From Leptospira sp. WS60.C2 (GTDB taxonomy: Bacteria > Spirochaetota > Leptospiria > Leptospirales > Leptospiraceae), in assembly GCF_040833955.1 (NCBI RefSeq), contig NZ_CP162133.1, positions 2,708,501-2,772,500 of the forward strand: DNA of 64,000 nucleotides. The letters run 5' to 3'. The notes under the pieces were generated by a model. That model was not told the origin of the DNA. It worked only from the letters and a program-made list of their open reading frames with translations, and did no database searches. Made by a program: the position numbers and the translations under genes. Below are positions 51,894 to 61,923 of the stretch, one piece after another. Each line of letters begins with the position of its first letter. Within the stretch, counting starts at the first letter, position 1.

Positions 51894-54146
51894 ATGCGCC
51901 TCTCAATTTCCCTTTTGCTTCTGTCTTTTTTATTCTATTGTAAACCAGCAGAACTTTCGAATGGCTGTGATCCAAATTCTAAGTCCTATTTGCTCGGAAG
52001 TTTTCTAAGGTTTGTCGTGGCTGATTCCTCCCCGTCTTGTTTGCCTGCTTTTTTACCAAATGAAATTGATTACTGGGGTGTCTTTGGTGGAAGTGGTTCG
52101 GTTCAATCGATGGAAATTTATGGCAATGAATTGATCTTAGGCGGTTCGTTTGAAGCTCTTGGACCAAATGTTGGCTCTACTTTTTATCTCGATACAAATT
52201 TAGGTAAAATTATATCAAATCTAGAATGTCCATTTTTAAAACTGAATGATTTCGCCAAGGTTGTTGTTTCAGATGGAAGTGGTGGTTTTTATATTGCAGG
52301 TAATTTCATTTATGCTCGGGGGAAGGAGTTTCAATATATCGTGCACATGTTACCAGATTGTAAAATAGATTCTAACTTTAAGCCAAATCCAGGTGCAGCA
52401 CCAAACATATATTCAATGGTTCAATTTGGAGATAAACTTTACATTGGTGGAGTCTTTTCTTCATGGGAAGGCAACACACGAAATAACTTCGTTGCCATCA
52501 ATCGATTTACTGGTGCGCTCGATTCAATGGTGATCGATGCAAACTCTGCGGTTGAGAAACTTTTAGTGTATGAACAAAAATTATACATTGCAGGTCAATT
52601 TGGAACTGTGAACGGATTTCCCCGCGATCGAATTGCAAGGATTGATTTACCGAGTTCCACTTTAGATTCTTGGGTATCATCCGCAACACTTAACAGTACA
52701 GTTCGCGCCTTGGCTATCGGAACGATCTCCGGAAATCCTGCCTTGTTAGTTGGTGGCGGATTTACCACACCAAGAAACTACGCATTTGCGCTCGATTTAA
52801 ATGGCTCCTTACTTCCTTGGAATCCAAACTTTAACGGAATTGTAGATTCAATCGTTTCTTATGGATCAAGAATTTATGTCGGAGGAATGTTCACAACAGT
52901 AAATGGAGGCACTGCTAGGAGTAATTTTGCAGTTGTTGATTCAAGTGCTGGTACGGAACTGAATTTCAATTTTGGAGTCAATGGGAATGTCCACCAAGTA
53001 ATAGAATCAAATGGTCAAATTTTTTTATTTGGTAGTTTTACTTCCGTGTTAGGTGAAACTCGAAATTATGCAGCGAGCCTAGATGGAAACACTGGTTTTT
53101 TAAAACAATGGAATCCAAATTTTTATTATCCATTCAGTTATCCATCCGCGGCCTCTGCATTCTCTTTAGATGGAAATAGGATAATGATACCAGGGCCTGT
53201 TGGTACAGTCAATTATGTCAATCGATCCAATATTGCTTCCGTATATCTTGATTCAGGATTGCCAACGAACTGGAGTCCATCTATTGATAATGAAGTCAAT
53301 GTAGTACACATTAAAAAAGACCATCTATTTATAGGAGGATCATTTTCACTAGTTAGTGGCCAAACAAGATTTAGACTTGCCGCATTTCGTTTGCCATCAT
53401 TTGAACTCTCCGCCTTTCAGCCAAATATTCCTACAGGAAATGTAGCAAATATCATCTCTGACGAAACTCAATTTTTTATAGGAGGAACGTTTTCAACAGT
53501 GAATGGTTTCACGAGAAATAATGCTGCCTCCTTTACACTCGATACTTTTTCACTCACAAACTGGACTCCCAATCCAAATAACCAAGTCAGCGCTATTTTT
53601 GATTTAGGAGATTCAGTCTTGTTAGGTGGTTTATTCACTAATGCGGGGGGAAGTCCTTCCAACTTTATACGTGCCGTTAACAAATCAGATGGATTAGCGA
53701 TCGGTATTCCAACAAGTTTTCCAGATAGTGACGTATCTGGATTTGCATCATTCAATGATACAATTTTTATCGGAGGATTTTTCAATATAATTGGCGGTTC
53801 ATCAAATCAAAAATTGGCTAGTTTTACAAGGTCAACTGGTATCTTTGAAAGCAATCGTTTTCAACTCAATGGAGGTTCATTTTATCATATGATCATTAGC
53901 AATAATGGTTTAATGGTCATACACGGAGGATTTACTTCCATTAATACGACGAATGCAAATGGAACTGCTTTCATTAATTTGAATACAAACCAAATCAAAG
54001 CATGGGAAACAAATCAAACAGGTGTTACCTTTGCTCAAAAACAAGTTGGGAACTCTCTTTTCATCGGGGGTAATATTACTGAACGTGGATTTCAACCATT
54101 TGGTGGTTACCATCGAATCAATCTTCCCAGTCTAGAATCATTCTAG
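51894..54146 (+). CDS. Lipoprotein with YVGGxF repeats (paralogue of 7472 gene)
   Basis: 750 residues. Signal peptide MRLSISLLLLSFLFYC gives a lipobox. Head motif NGCDPNSKSYLLGSFLRFVV ... SSPSCLPAF closely matches the head of the gene at 7472, followed by many IYIGG(x)F...G..R...A...G....W.PN repeats of the beta-propeller type. Same length class and repeat unit, so the two are paralogues; ligand unknown. Upstream 176-bp region separates it from the OmpA lipoprotein. Confidence 0.8.
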   Translation: MRLSISLLLLSFLFYCKPAELSNGCDPNSKSYLLGSFLRFVVADSSPSCLPAFLPNEIDYWGVFGGSGSVQSMEIYGNELILGGSFEALGPNVGSTFYLDTNLGKIISNLECPFLKLNDFAKVVVSDGSGGFYIAGNFIYARGKEFQYIVHMLPDCKIDSNFKPNPGAAPNIYSMVQFGDKLYIGGVFSSWEGNTRNNFVAINRFTGALDSMVIDANSAVEKLLVYEQKLYIAGQFGTVNGFPRDRIARIDLPSSTLDSWVSSATLNSTVRALAIGTISGNPALLVGGGFTTPRNYAFALDLNGSLLPWNPNFNGIVDSIVSYGSRIYVGGMFTTVNGGTARSNFAVVDSSAGTELNFNFGVNGNVHQVIESNGQIFLFGSFTSVLGETRNYAASLDGNTGFLKQWNPNFYYPFSYPSAASAFSLDGNRIMIPGPVGTVNYVNRSNIASVYLDSGLPTNWSPSIDNEVNVVHIKKDHLFIGGSFSLVSGQTRFRLAAFRLPSFELSAFQPNIPTGNVANIISDETQFFIGGTFSTVNGFTRNNAASFTLDTFSLTNWTPNPNNQVSAIFDLGDSVLLGGLFTNAGGSPSNFIRAVNKSDGLAIGIPTSFPDSDVSGFASFNDTIFIGGFFNIIGGSSNQKLASFTRSTGIFESNRFQLNGGSFYHMIISNNGLMVIHGGFTSINTTNANGTAFINLNTNQIKAWETNQTGVTFAQKQVGNSLFIGGNITERGFQPFGGYHRINLPSLESF

Positions 54147-54224
54147 TCCAGTTTTTACGATCCCAACAGATACAATTCATGTAAAAAAAACATTGATTCC
54201 AAAAATTAATTATGGAATTTTTTG

Positions 54225-54253
54225 CCATATAGGATACCCCATATCCTATATGG
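54225..54253. promoter_or_regulatory. Perfect 12-bp palindrome upstream of the SQR gene
   Basis: Arms CCATATAGGATA and TATCCTATATGG around a CCCCA centre; the right arm's GG is also the start of the GGAGAG ribosome site (54252-54257) of the SQR gene. Strong candidate operator for a sulfide- or persulfide-sensing repressor of the CsoR/CstR or ArsR type, which use TACCCC-like or AT-rich dyads. As RNA it could also fold over the ribosome site. No regulator gene is adjacent. Confidence 0.6.
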
Positions 54254-54263
54254 AGAGATTTTG

Positions 54264-55475
54264 ATGAAATCAATTGTAGTATTGGGTAGTAATTTTGCGG
54301 GTGTTACGGCCGCCATTTCTGCGAAACGAAAACTTGGGAATGATGCTGAGGTGACAGTGATATCCCCGACTTCCAATTTTTTATATGTTCCCTCTCTCAT
54401 TTGGGTTCCCTTTGGAATTCGAAAAGTAAAAGACATCACTTTCCCCGTTGAACCTATGTTAAATAAAAAGGGAGTTAAGTTTCTACATGACAAAGGAGTA
54501 AAAGTATTACCAGATTCCAATGTTGTTGTAACAGAAAAAAATGGTGAGATCCATTATGACTATTTAGTTGTTGCAACTGGAGCTTCTCTTAACTTCGACA
54601 TTTTACCCAATTTAAATCCCAAAGACAATATGATCCAATGTATTGTGACTCCAGAACTTGCCGAAAAATCTGCGAATGCATTTGAAGAGATCGTAAAAAA
54701 CCCAGGACCAGTGGTCGTTGCAGCAACTCAGGGTGCAAGTTGTATGGGCGCAGCTTACGAATATCTTTTCAACTTGGATAAATACCTCAGGAAAAGAGGA
54801 GTTCGGGACAAAGTAGATATCGCCTGGGTGACACCCGAACCTTTTTTAGGCCATTTCGGTATCGGCGGAATTGTTGGAGGCCAAACCATGTTAGAAATCT
54901 TTATGAAATTGTATGGTATAAAGTGGCATACTGATGCGACGATCAAAAAGATCGAAAAGGATAACATCATATTGGGTGACGAAACTAAACTACCGTACAA
55001 AATGTCCATGATGATCCCTCCTTTTTTAGGGGCAGATGTGATGAAAAACTCACCAGAACTTGTGGATGAGAAAGGTTTTGTAGTCACAAATGAAGGATAC
55101 CAACATATTAAGTACAAAAACGTCTATGCGGCCGGTCTTGCGGTCGAGGTCATTGCTCCATTCAAAAAATCAGCAGCCCCTTTTGGTGTACCCAAAACTG
55201 GATTCCCTTCGGATGTCATGGGTAAAATTGTCGCAGAGAATATTAAAAATGACATTAGAGGTAACGGAAAATTTAAAACCATGCCTTTCGGAAAAATCCC
55301 TGGAATTTGTATCATGGATGCTGGTAAAAAAGAAGTTTGGATTCTGACCAATCATCTGTTCAAACCAAGGCAATTTGAACTGATGATTCCCAATGTTTTT
55401 TATAATATTGGGAAACTCATTTTAGAGAAGTATATGTTGTGGAAGAATCGAAAAGGACTCGTCCAACTTCCGTAA
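54264..55475 (+). CDS. sqr: Sulfide:quinone oxidoreductase
   Basis: 403 residues from ATG 54264 (GGAGAG 6 bp upstream). FAD-dependent pyridine-nucleotide-disulfide fold: VVLGSNFAGVTAAISA, LVVATGAS, NVYAAGLAV. The three SQR cysteines are placed: Cys126 (IQCIVTPELA), Cys160 (GASCMGAAYEY) and Cys349 (PGICIMDAG). Oxidises sulfide to sulfane sulfur and feeds electrons into the quinone pool at the inner membrane. C-terminal amphipathic segment (KYMLWKNRKGLVQLP) would attach it to the membrane. Preceded by a strong palindrome. Confidence 0.9.
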   Translation: MKSIVVLGSNFAGVTAAISAKRKLGNDAEVTVISPTSNFLYVPSLIWVPFGIRKVKDITFPVEPMLNKKGVKFLHDKGVKVLPDSNVVVTEKNGEIHYDYLVVATGASLNFDILPNLNPKDNMIQCIVTPELAEKSANAFEEIVKNPGPVVVAATQGASCMGAAYEYLFNLDKYLRKRGVRDKVDIAWVTPEPFLGHFGIGGIVGGQTMLEIFMKLYGIKWHTDATIKKIEKDNIILGDETKLPYKMSMMIPPFLGADVMKNSPELVDEKGFVVTNEGYQHIKYKNVYAAGLAVEVIAPFKKSAAPFGVPKTGFPSDVMGKIVAENIKNDIRGNGKFKTMPFGKIPGICIMDAGKKEVWILTNHLFKPRQFELMIPNVFYNIGKLILEKYMLWKNRKGLVQLP

Positions 55476-55552
55476 GCTTGGCTCAAATATTCCTTTGAAT
55501 CTATAAGAGCAAATCTAATATTGGTTCAGGTTACGTGTTTGCCTGAATCAAT

Positions 55553-57592
55553 ATGGATTTCAAACGTTGGGTTTATCTTTTTTGCCTTCTCACTGTATCC
55601 TCAAGTAAACCTATAAAGGCAGATCATCTTCCCATCTCCAAACAAGGAGTCCTAGATCTATCGCAGGTCAATTTTTTAGAGCAAACTTCGGTTCCTCTGT
55701 CAGGGGATTGGGAATTCCAATGGAATGAGCTTACCTCCCCCGTTACAAACTTCAATGAAGCTTCCCATCCAAACAAAAGTAAGGAACTCTCTCAAATTCA
55801 AACCAACAATTACATATCCATCGGGAAACGATGGAAAGAGATACACTCTGGAATTGGCTTTTCTACCTATCGATTAAAGATCATTTTCCCGGAAGGATCT
55901 CATGAGCAAATCTTTGGCATTCGCTTCTACCAAACAGGTGGTAGCGCGATGCGTGTGTTCGTGGACGGAACTCTCTCCCTTACATTAGGAGAAGTTGGAA
56001 CAACTAAAGAAACAATGCAACCAACAAGAAGTTCAGGAATAGTGATCATTCCCTACCCTAAAAAGGAAGTAAGTCTCTTAGTTCATATCTCCAATTTTCA
56101 TCATGATGATGGATCATTTTGGTATGCACCTTCCATTGGGATCGAGAAAAACATTAGGAATGAGCTTTCCAAAGAAATGATCATCGATTCCCTTTTAGCT
56201 GGTGCCTTATTTTTTATGGCATTTTATCATTTTGTTTTATTTTTCTTTCGGAGAACAAGAAAGTTAAGTTTGTTTTTTGGTCTCTTTAGTTTTACTACGG
56301 CACTTCATTCCATTTCGTTAAATGGAGATTTACTTTATTATATTTATCCAGAAGTTCCTTATCGATTTGCATTTTCATTATCACTTATTTTTTATCTGGC
56401 AATGCCATTATATTTATACTTTCTTTCACAACTATATCCAAATCGTTTTTCAAAATGGATCATGCATGGTTTTGCAAGCCTTTGTATTTTTTTATATTCA
56501 CTTGTAATTTTCTTACCATCAGAGTTGGGTTCGTTAACCACCTTCTATGGAATATTTTTTTCACTAGCAGGATTATTATATGCCACTTTTATTTTATTCA
56601 TCAGTGCCATCCAAAAACAAGAACTAGCATTTAGTCTCCTTTTAATTCAAATTTTTTTAGTCGTTAGTGCCGTAAACGATACTCTGTATTTGTATGGAAT
56701 TATCCATTTCCAATTGGTTTTGAAATATTCGTATTTATCGACCGTATTATTTCAATCCCTGCTTCTTGCTTCCTTTTTCACAAAAACTTTCACCAAAAAT
56801 GAAACACTAAAAAACGAACTAGCAACATTAAACGAATCACTCGAAAAAACTGTCATCCTTCGCACAAACGAATACAAAGAAGCAAAATTGCATGCAGAAG
56901 AAGCGAACCAATGGAAAGATAAATTGATATCCCTTGTTGCACATGACCTAAGATCTCCGCTTAGCACTGTTTACTCTGCAATTACCTTGGCCAATGACAA
57001 AGACTCTACTCCCGAAGAGAAGTCACATATATACAAACAAGTCTTTACGATTTTAGAAAGTGCAATGTCTACCATTGAGAATCTATTAAACTTAAATCGA
57101 TTTCAAAAGGATAAAGGACAATTTCACTTATACTTGGAAGAGACACCTATTTTAAACCAACTCCAACTGGTTTTGGATTCCTTTGCGTTTGAAATGCAGA
57201 AGAAATCTTTGCAATTCGATATCCAAATCCCAAAGAGTGCAGTCGTTTTTGCAGATCGATCGATCCTTTCCGAAATCCTCCGAAACATCATTTCCAACGC
57301 AATTAAGTTCAGCCATCCCAACGGCATAATCAAAGCAAGTTGTAATGAAAGTATGGAGACTTGCACGATATCGATTTTTGATTCAGGCAAAGGCATTCCA
57401 TCTGAACAACAAAAGATTTTATTCACTGAAGCCATCTCATCCCCAGGTACTTTAGGAGAGAAAGGATTTGGAATCGGACTTAAACTTTGTTTTGAATTGA
57501 TGAAGCTACATAATGGGAATATTCGGGTAGAATCAGAGTTAGGGAAAGGAAGTCAGTTCCATTTAGAATTTCCAAAACCCAAAGACTTTTGA
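55553..57592 (+). CDS. 7TMR-DISM histidine kinase
   Basis: 679 residues: signal/anchor, extracytoplasmic 7TMR-DISMED2 beta-sandwich (about 45-195, PLSGDWEFQWNEL...), seven membrane helices (about 210-410), coiled-coil linker, then HisKA with phospho-His464 (LVAHDLRSPLSTVY) and HATPase (ISNAIKFSHPNG, FDSGKGIPSEQ, KGFGIGLKL). A complete sensor kinase for carbohydrate- or envelope-type ligands; its response regulator is not adjacent. It is 58 bp before the NHL/LamG lipoprotein gene. Confidence 0.94.
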   Translation: MDFKRWVYLFCLLTVSSSKPIKADHLPISKQGVLDLSQVNFLEQTSVPLSGDWEFQWNELTSPVTNFNEASHPNKSKELSQIQTNNYISIGKRWKEIHSGIGFSTYRLKIIFPEGSHEQIFGIRFYQTGGSAMRVFVDGTLSLTLGEVGTTKETMQPTRSSGIVIIPYPKKEVSLLVHISNFHHDDGSFWYAPSIGIEKNIRNELSKEMIIDSLLAGALFFMAFYHFVLFFFRRTRKLSLFFGLFSFTTALHSISLNGDLLYYIYPEVPYRFAFSLSLIFYLAMPLYLYFLSQLYPNRFSKWIMHGFASLCIFLYSLVIFLPSELGSLTTFYGIFFSLAGLLYATFILFISAIQKQELAFSLLLIQIFLVVSAVNDTLYLYGIIHFQLVLKYSYLSTVLFQSLLLASFFTKTFTKNETLKNELATLNESLEKTVILRTNEYKEAKLHAEEANQWKDKLISLVAHDLRSPLSTVYSAITLANDKDSTPEEKSHIYKQVFTILESAMSTIENLLNLNRFQKDKGQFHLYLEETPILNQLQLVLDSFAFEMQKKSLQFDIQIPKSAVVFADRSILSEILRNIISNAIKFSHPNGIIKASCNESMETCTISIFDSGKGIPSEQQKILFTEAISSPGTLGEKGFGIGLKLCFELMKLHNGNIRVESELGKGSQFHLEFPKPKDF

Positions 57593-57649
57593 TAAATTCT
57601 TGCTTCTATTGAAAGGGCCTAGAGACTTTCCTTACACTGGGGGATCCAA

Positions 57650-60600
57650 ATGAAACGAGTTGTCATATTTTTGGTTTCCCTTTCATTTTCCGCATGTTCA
57701 CTTCCTAGCCTAAAAAGAAGCCCTTTAGATTTTTTAGCCTTCCTCCGAATTTTTTCTGGTTCGCAAGGACAAACAATTGGCGGTGTCGTCTCAGGCCTAT
57801 TGCCCAATACTTCTGTCACACTCACAAATGGCAATGATACGATCACTGTTTCTAGTGATGGAATCTTCACTTTCCCAACAAGGGTGAATACAGGACAAAA
57901 TTATAATGTATCATTGACTACCAATGGTGTAGGACTCACTTGCACCATTGCAAATGAACAAGGTGTAGTCCAAAACTCTCCCGTAACAAATGTGAGTGTT
58001 ACTTGCGGTATTGGTCCAGGTTTTTATGAGGTGGGAGTGAATGTCAGTGGGCTTAGTGGCGCACTCTCGGTTCAAAATAATGCAGCAGAAACATTGAATT
58101 TTAGTTCAAGTGGTTTTATTAAATTCACAACGATTCAACCAACTGGCTCTAATTATGCGATCACCATAACCTCTCAACCAGTCGGTACAGTCTGTTCTTT
58201 TGACAACCCATCCCTTTCATTCGGTACTGTTGCTACGACCAATGTTACTGTATTCATTACTTGCGTAACAGGTTATATTGTCTCTGGAAACTTATTCGCA
58301 ACAACAGGGGCAAACCTAGGGCCCAATTTAATCAACCGAAGAACGGCCGTTAAAACTCTCGCAGGTTCATTCCCTACGAACATAGGTGGTGGTGGACCAA
58401 TTGCTGGTCCTGCAGTACCCAGTGCCACCGCTTCGGCTGCACGGTTCAACAGCCCCGCTATGTTGGCAACAAATACAAATTTTATTTATGTGGCTGATAA
58501 TGCAAATGGAGTGATCCGAAAAATTGATAAGGTCACTGGCACAACTACCATCCTTGCCGGTGGCAACACAGGAGGAGGTATCACTTGTCCAGGTACTGTC
58601 ACTACAAATTGTTTAGACGGAGTGGGTACGGCTGCTCAGTTCAATGGAATTGTTGGACTCACAACGAATGGAAATAATTTATTTGTATTAGAACTACTTG
58701 GAAACCGAATTCGTGTTGTCAACTTAGCAACAGCGGCTGTATCAACCTTTGCTGGTTCTGGAAGTGCTGGTGGAGCTGATAATGCTTCTGGGATGTTAGC
58801 AACCTTTACGAACCCAACTTGGATTACACAACACAATGGGATGATTTATGTTGTGGATCGTAACAATTGTACAATTCGTACAGTCAATCCTGTCACTACA
58901 GCTGTATCAACATTGGCAGGTGCAGCCGGTTCCTGTAGTTTTGCCAATAATCCAGTGGGAACAAACGCTCGTTTTGTGTCACCGATTGGCATTGTAGGCC
59001 TTGGAACGTATCTTTATGTGACAGATGTTGGACTCGGTGGTGGATATAAAATTCGAAGGATAGCTTTAACCGGAACAAATGCAGTCGATACAATTGCTGG
59101 TGATGGAGTCCAAGCTTCCACAGATGGTTTTGGCACGTCCGCACAATTCAATGACCCACATGGGATCACTACAGACGGTACCAATTTGTTCATTTCGGAA
59201 TGGCTTGGCCACCGCATCCGTCACTTAGATCTAACAACAAACAAAGTGACAACGTTAGTTGGGAGTACATCAGGTTATGCAGACAATGGCACTGGCACTG
59301 GACTTTTGAATTTTCCGGGTTATATCACAAACGACGGACAAACGGTTTACATTGCAGACCAAGGAAACCATTCCATCCGCTTATTAGAGCCTGCCGAAAT
59401 CTTACACTATTCCTTCGATGGAAATGCAAATGATTCCATTGGTAGCAATCATGGGACCATCCTTGGATCTCCGATTTTAAAATCGGATGAAAATGCAATC
59501 TCAAACGGTGCCTATGAGTTCAATGGTTCTTCCGATTCTATCAATTCTTCTGGGCTTGTGTCACAAAAAACAAATGACATTACCTTCTCTGCTTGGGTTC
59601 TCTCTCATACCAATCAGACAAATCAGTTCATCCTTTACAATGGTTTGGGTGGTGTAGATGGATATGGAGTCAAGATTGATCCATCAGGCAGTTTACGAAT
59701 TACGGTTGGTGCGACAGACGGTCCATCGACTGCTATGAAACTACCTCTCAACCGATGGACTCATGTTGCCGTTCGTCGTTTGGGAAACACTTGGAAGATT
59801 TTTTTCAATGGAGTTCCTGATGTCAGTGGATTTGCTTTGAATCCCACCCAACCACCACTCAGCGCAACCTTAAAGGTGGGAGATGATGGCACCTCAACAT
59901 TCTTCAAAGGAAAAATCTCACGTGTTCAATTTTTTAATGCAGCGTTAGATGATGACGCGATCCAAAAACTTGCCATCCAAGTTCCCTCCGGTTTGATTTC
60001 CTATTACCCTCTCAATGGGAATGGAAAAGACTATGGAAATTTTTTGAATGACCTGACCCTTAATTTCATCACGAACACAAATGATCGAAATGGATTCCCA
60101 AACTCGGCCATGTTGTTCAATGGTACAACGAGTTATCTCCAAAAGCTGAACCCCAATGGTTTGCCTACGGCACAAGCCAGTCGAACCATCTGTGCTTGGT
60201 TTAAAACTTCTACTAACATAGGGCAATACATTGTAAGTTTTGGAACACCCATCAACTCCACAGGCAATGGGCTTGTCGTCAATTCACCCATTGTTGGTAT
60301 GTTTGGCTGGAATAATGATGCCAATGTTCTTCCTCCTCATGAAGAAGTGACAAACCAATGGATTCATTTATGTGGTGTTTATAATGATACTACACTGATT
60401 GCCGATGTGTATGAAAATGGAACTCTAAGAATCTCGGAATTTAAAAATACTTGGTCTACAGGTATCAGTGCCAGTTTAGATATAGGAAGGCTCATTACGG
60501 CAACAGGATACTTTAATGGCCTCATCGATGATGTCAGGATTTATAATCGAACTTTATCTGTCTCAGAAATTCGTGCACTCTCTGGGCCATTCCCGACACA

Positions 60601-61363
60601 AGTGAGTAGCTTTAGTCAAACACCCGCTAGTAGCAGTTTGAAGTTTTTTTTATTACCTGAAAGTGCCATCGAAGGACCAGGAGGATGTCTTGGCAGTACA
60701 AACTGTGTTACATACTGGCTCGATCGTAGTGGAAATAATTTTCACGTAAGCCAAGCAGGTGCTCCATCGCAACCGACTTATAACGCAACAGGTATTGGCG
60801 GATTTCCTGGCATTCGATTTCATGAGAGTAATGCCACTTATCTTTCCGCTTCTTGTGTTCCAGAATTGACCTCAAGTTCGAATACCATCTTTGTCATGTA
60901 TAACGATTTAAACCCTGTTGGGAATGATGGAATCTTTCATAACGGGAAAAAACTCCTTTACCTAACGGATATCGGACCTGGTCCTATTCCAGACGATACC
61001 ATCAGCCTTTTTGACTTACAACTCAATAATGTTAAGTTGTTCACTACTTCTGCTTATGGGATTCAAAATGAGAACATTCTCATGTCCCTTGATTTCAATG
61101 GTACCGTTGGCAATGTTTATAAAAATGGATCTGCCGTCGCAAGTTCTTCCATACCAGGAACTGCCTACGATTGTTTGACAAATGATTTAAGTATTGGAAG
61201 GTATTTGTATGGCGGAGTGTATCCGTTCAATGGAGATTACTTAGATGGTCATATTGGAGATTTTATCTATTACGACCAAGTCCTCTCCACAAGCGATCGC
61301 GAACTGGTACAATGTTACCTATCGAGTAAGTATAAAAAAATCGTTAGTCACCCTTGTCCTTAA
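57650..61363 (+). CDS. Large lipoprotein with NHL repeats and LamG-like domains
   Basis: 1237 residues. Signal peptide ends LSFSAC (lipobox). Two short Ig-like modules repeat with C-x(n)-C pairs (residues ~45-120 and ~125-205). Residues ~245-575 hold NHL-type repeats (FIYVADNANGVIRKID, VYIADQGNHSIRLLEP and similar), a six-bladed propeller. Then three LamG/concanavalin-like beta-sandwich domains beginning about 583 (LHYSFDGNANDSIGSNHG), 781 (SYYPLNGNGKDYGN) and 986 (LKFFLLPESAIEGPG). Probably a surface adhesin or sugar-binding protein (inference). Ribosome site GGGGGA upstream. Confidence 0.85.
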   Translation: MKRVVIFLVSLSFSACSLPSLKRSPLDFLAFLRIFSGSQGQTIGGVVSGLLPNTSVTLTNGNDTITVSSDGIFTFPTRVNTGQNYNVSLTTNGVGLTCTIANEQGVVQNSPVTNVSVTCGIGPGFYEVGVNVSGLSGALSVQNNAAETLNFSSSGFIKFTTIQPTGSNYAITITSQPVGTVCSFDNPSLSFGTVATTNVTVFITCVTGYIVSGNLFATTGANLGPNLINRRTAVKTLAGSFPTNIGGGGPIAGPAVPSATASAARFNSPAMLATNTNFIYVADNANGVIRKIDKVTGTTTILAGGNTGGGITCPGTVTTNCLDGVGTAAQFNGIVGLTTNGNNLFVLELLGNRIRVVNLATAAVSTFAGSGSAGGADNASGMLATFTNPTWITQHNGMIYVVDRNNCTIRTVNPVTTAVSTLAGAAGSCSFANNPVGTNARFVSPIGIVGLGTYLYVTDVGLGGGYKIRRIALTGTNAVDTIAGDGVQASTDGFGTSAQFNDPHGITTDGTNLFISEWLGHRIRHLDLTTNKVTTLVGSTSGYADNGTGTGLLNFPGYITNDGQTVYIADQGNHSIRLLEPAEILHYSFDGNANDSIGSNHGTILGSPILKSDENAISNGAYEFNGSSDSINSSGLVSQKTNDITFSAWVLSHTNQTNQFILYNGLGGVDGYGVKIDPSGSLRITVGATDGPSTAMKLPLNRWTHVAVRRLGNTWKIFFNGVPDVSGFALNPTQPPLSATLKVGDDGTSTFFKGKISRVQFFNAALDDDAIQKLAIQVPSGLISYYPLNGNGKDYGNFLNDLTLNFITNTNDRNGFPNSAMLFNGTTSYLQKLNPNGLPTAQASRTICAWFKTSTNIGQYIVSFGTPINSTGNGLVVNSPIVGMFGWNNDANVLPPHEEVTNQWIHLCGVYNDTTLIADVYENGTLRISEFKNTWSTGISASLDIGRLITATGYFNGLIDDVRIYNRTLSVSEIRALSGPFPTQVSSFSQTPASSSLKFFLLPESAIEGPGGCLGSTNCVTYWLDRSGNNFHVSQAGAPSQPTYNATGIGGFPGIRFHESNATYLSASCVPELTSSSNTIFVMYNDLNPVGNDGIFHNGKKLLYLTDIGPGPIPDDTISLFDLQLNNVKLFTTSAYGIQNENILMSLDFNGTVGNVYKNGSAVASSSIPGTAYDCLTNDLSIGRYLYGGVYPFNGDYLDGHIGDFIYYDQVLSTSDRELVQCYLSSKYKKIVSHPCP

Positions 61364-61659
61364 ATCCACAGAATGAGTATCAAAATACAAAATGAATTGG
61401 AGTTTTTCGAAATCTAGCTTAAAAGAATTTTGGAGTTTGGGAAATTGCGATTTTTAAACTCAATTATAGGTAAACAGCAAAGAGGGAAAAGTAGACGATT
61501 TTTCTGTCTTAAAGGATAAGATATCAAACTCCAAAGTAAAAAACGGAAGTTCAATCCTTCACCTTTCTTGGTAACTGAATAAAAAAAAGAACAAACCAAC
61601 GAAATCCTTCCAGCCAGAAGTCAACGTCAGTTCATTCTCATCAAATCAAATTAGAATGA
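61364..61659. other. Intergenic region, weak hairpin only
   Basis: 296 bp between the convergent NHL/LamG and RRM genes. A 7-bp inverted repeat (TCATTCT / AGAATGA) near 61640 has a long 14-nt loop; not a convincing terminator. No gene seen. Confidence 0.3.
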
Positions 61660-61923
61660 TTAGTTCCAGTTGTTTGTTTTAGGTTTTGCAATATTCACTT
61701 TCATTTCGCGATTGAGAATATTTTTTCCGTTTAAATCGTTAATGGCGCGATCTGCTTCATTGCGATCTTTCATTTCGATAAAACCGAATCCTTTTGATCC
61801 ACCAGTATATTGGTCAGTGATGATTTTTGCTGATGATACAGAACCATGAACTGAAAAAAGTTCGTTAAGTTTAGTTTCGGTCATTTCGTACGAGAGGTTT
61901 CCTACATAGATGTTAGTTGACAT
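61660..61923 (-). CDS. RRM-type RNA-binding protein
   Basis: 87 residues, one RRM domain: RNP2 NIYVGNLSY at the N-terminus, RNP1 KGFGFIEM, then the last strand MKVNIAKPK. Such small RRM proteins in bacteria (cyanobacteria, spirochaetes) bind RNA and are often cold- or stress-related. AAGGAC ribosome site. A ~340-bp upstream region precedes it. Confidence 0.93.
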   Translation of the reverse strand: MSTNIYVGNLSYEMTETKLNELFSVHGSVSSAKIITDQYTGGSKGFGFIEMKDRNEADRAINDLNGKNILNREMKVNIAKPKTNNWN

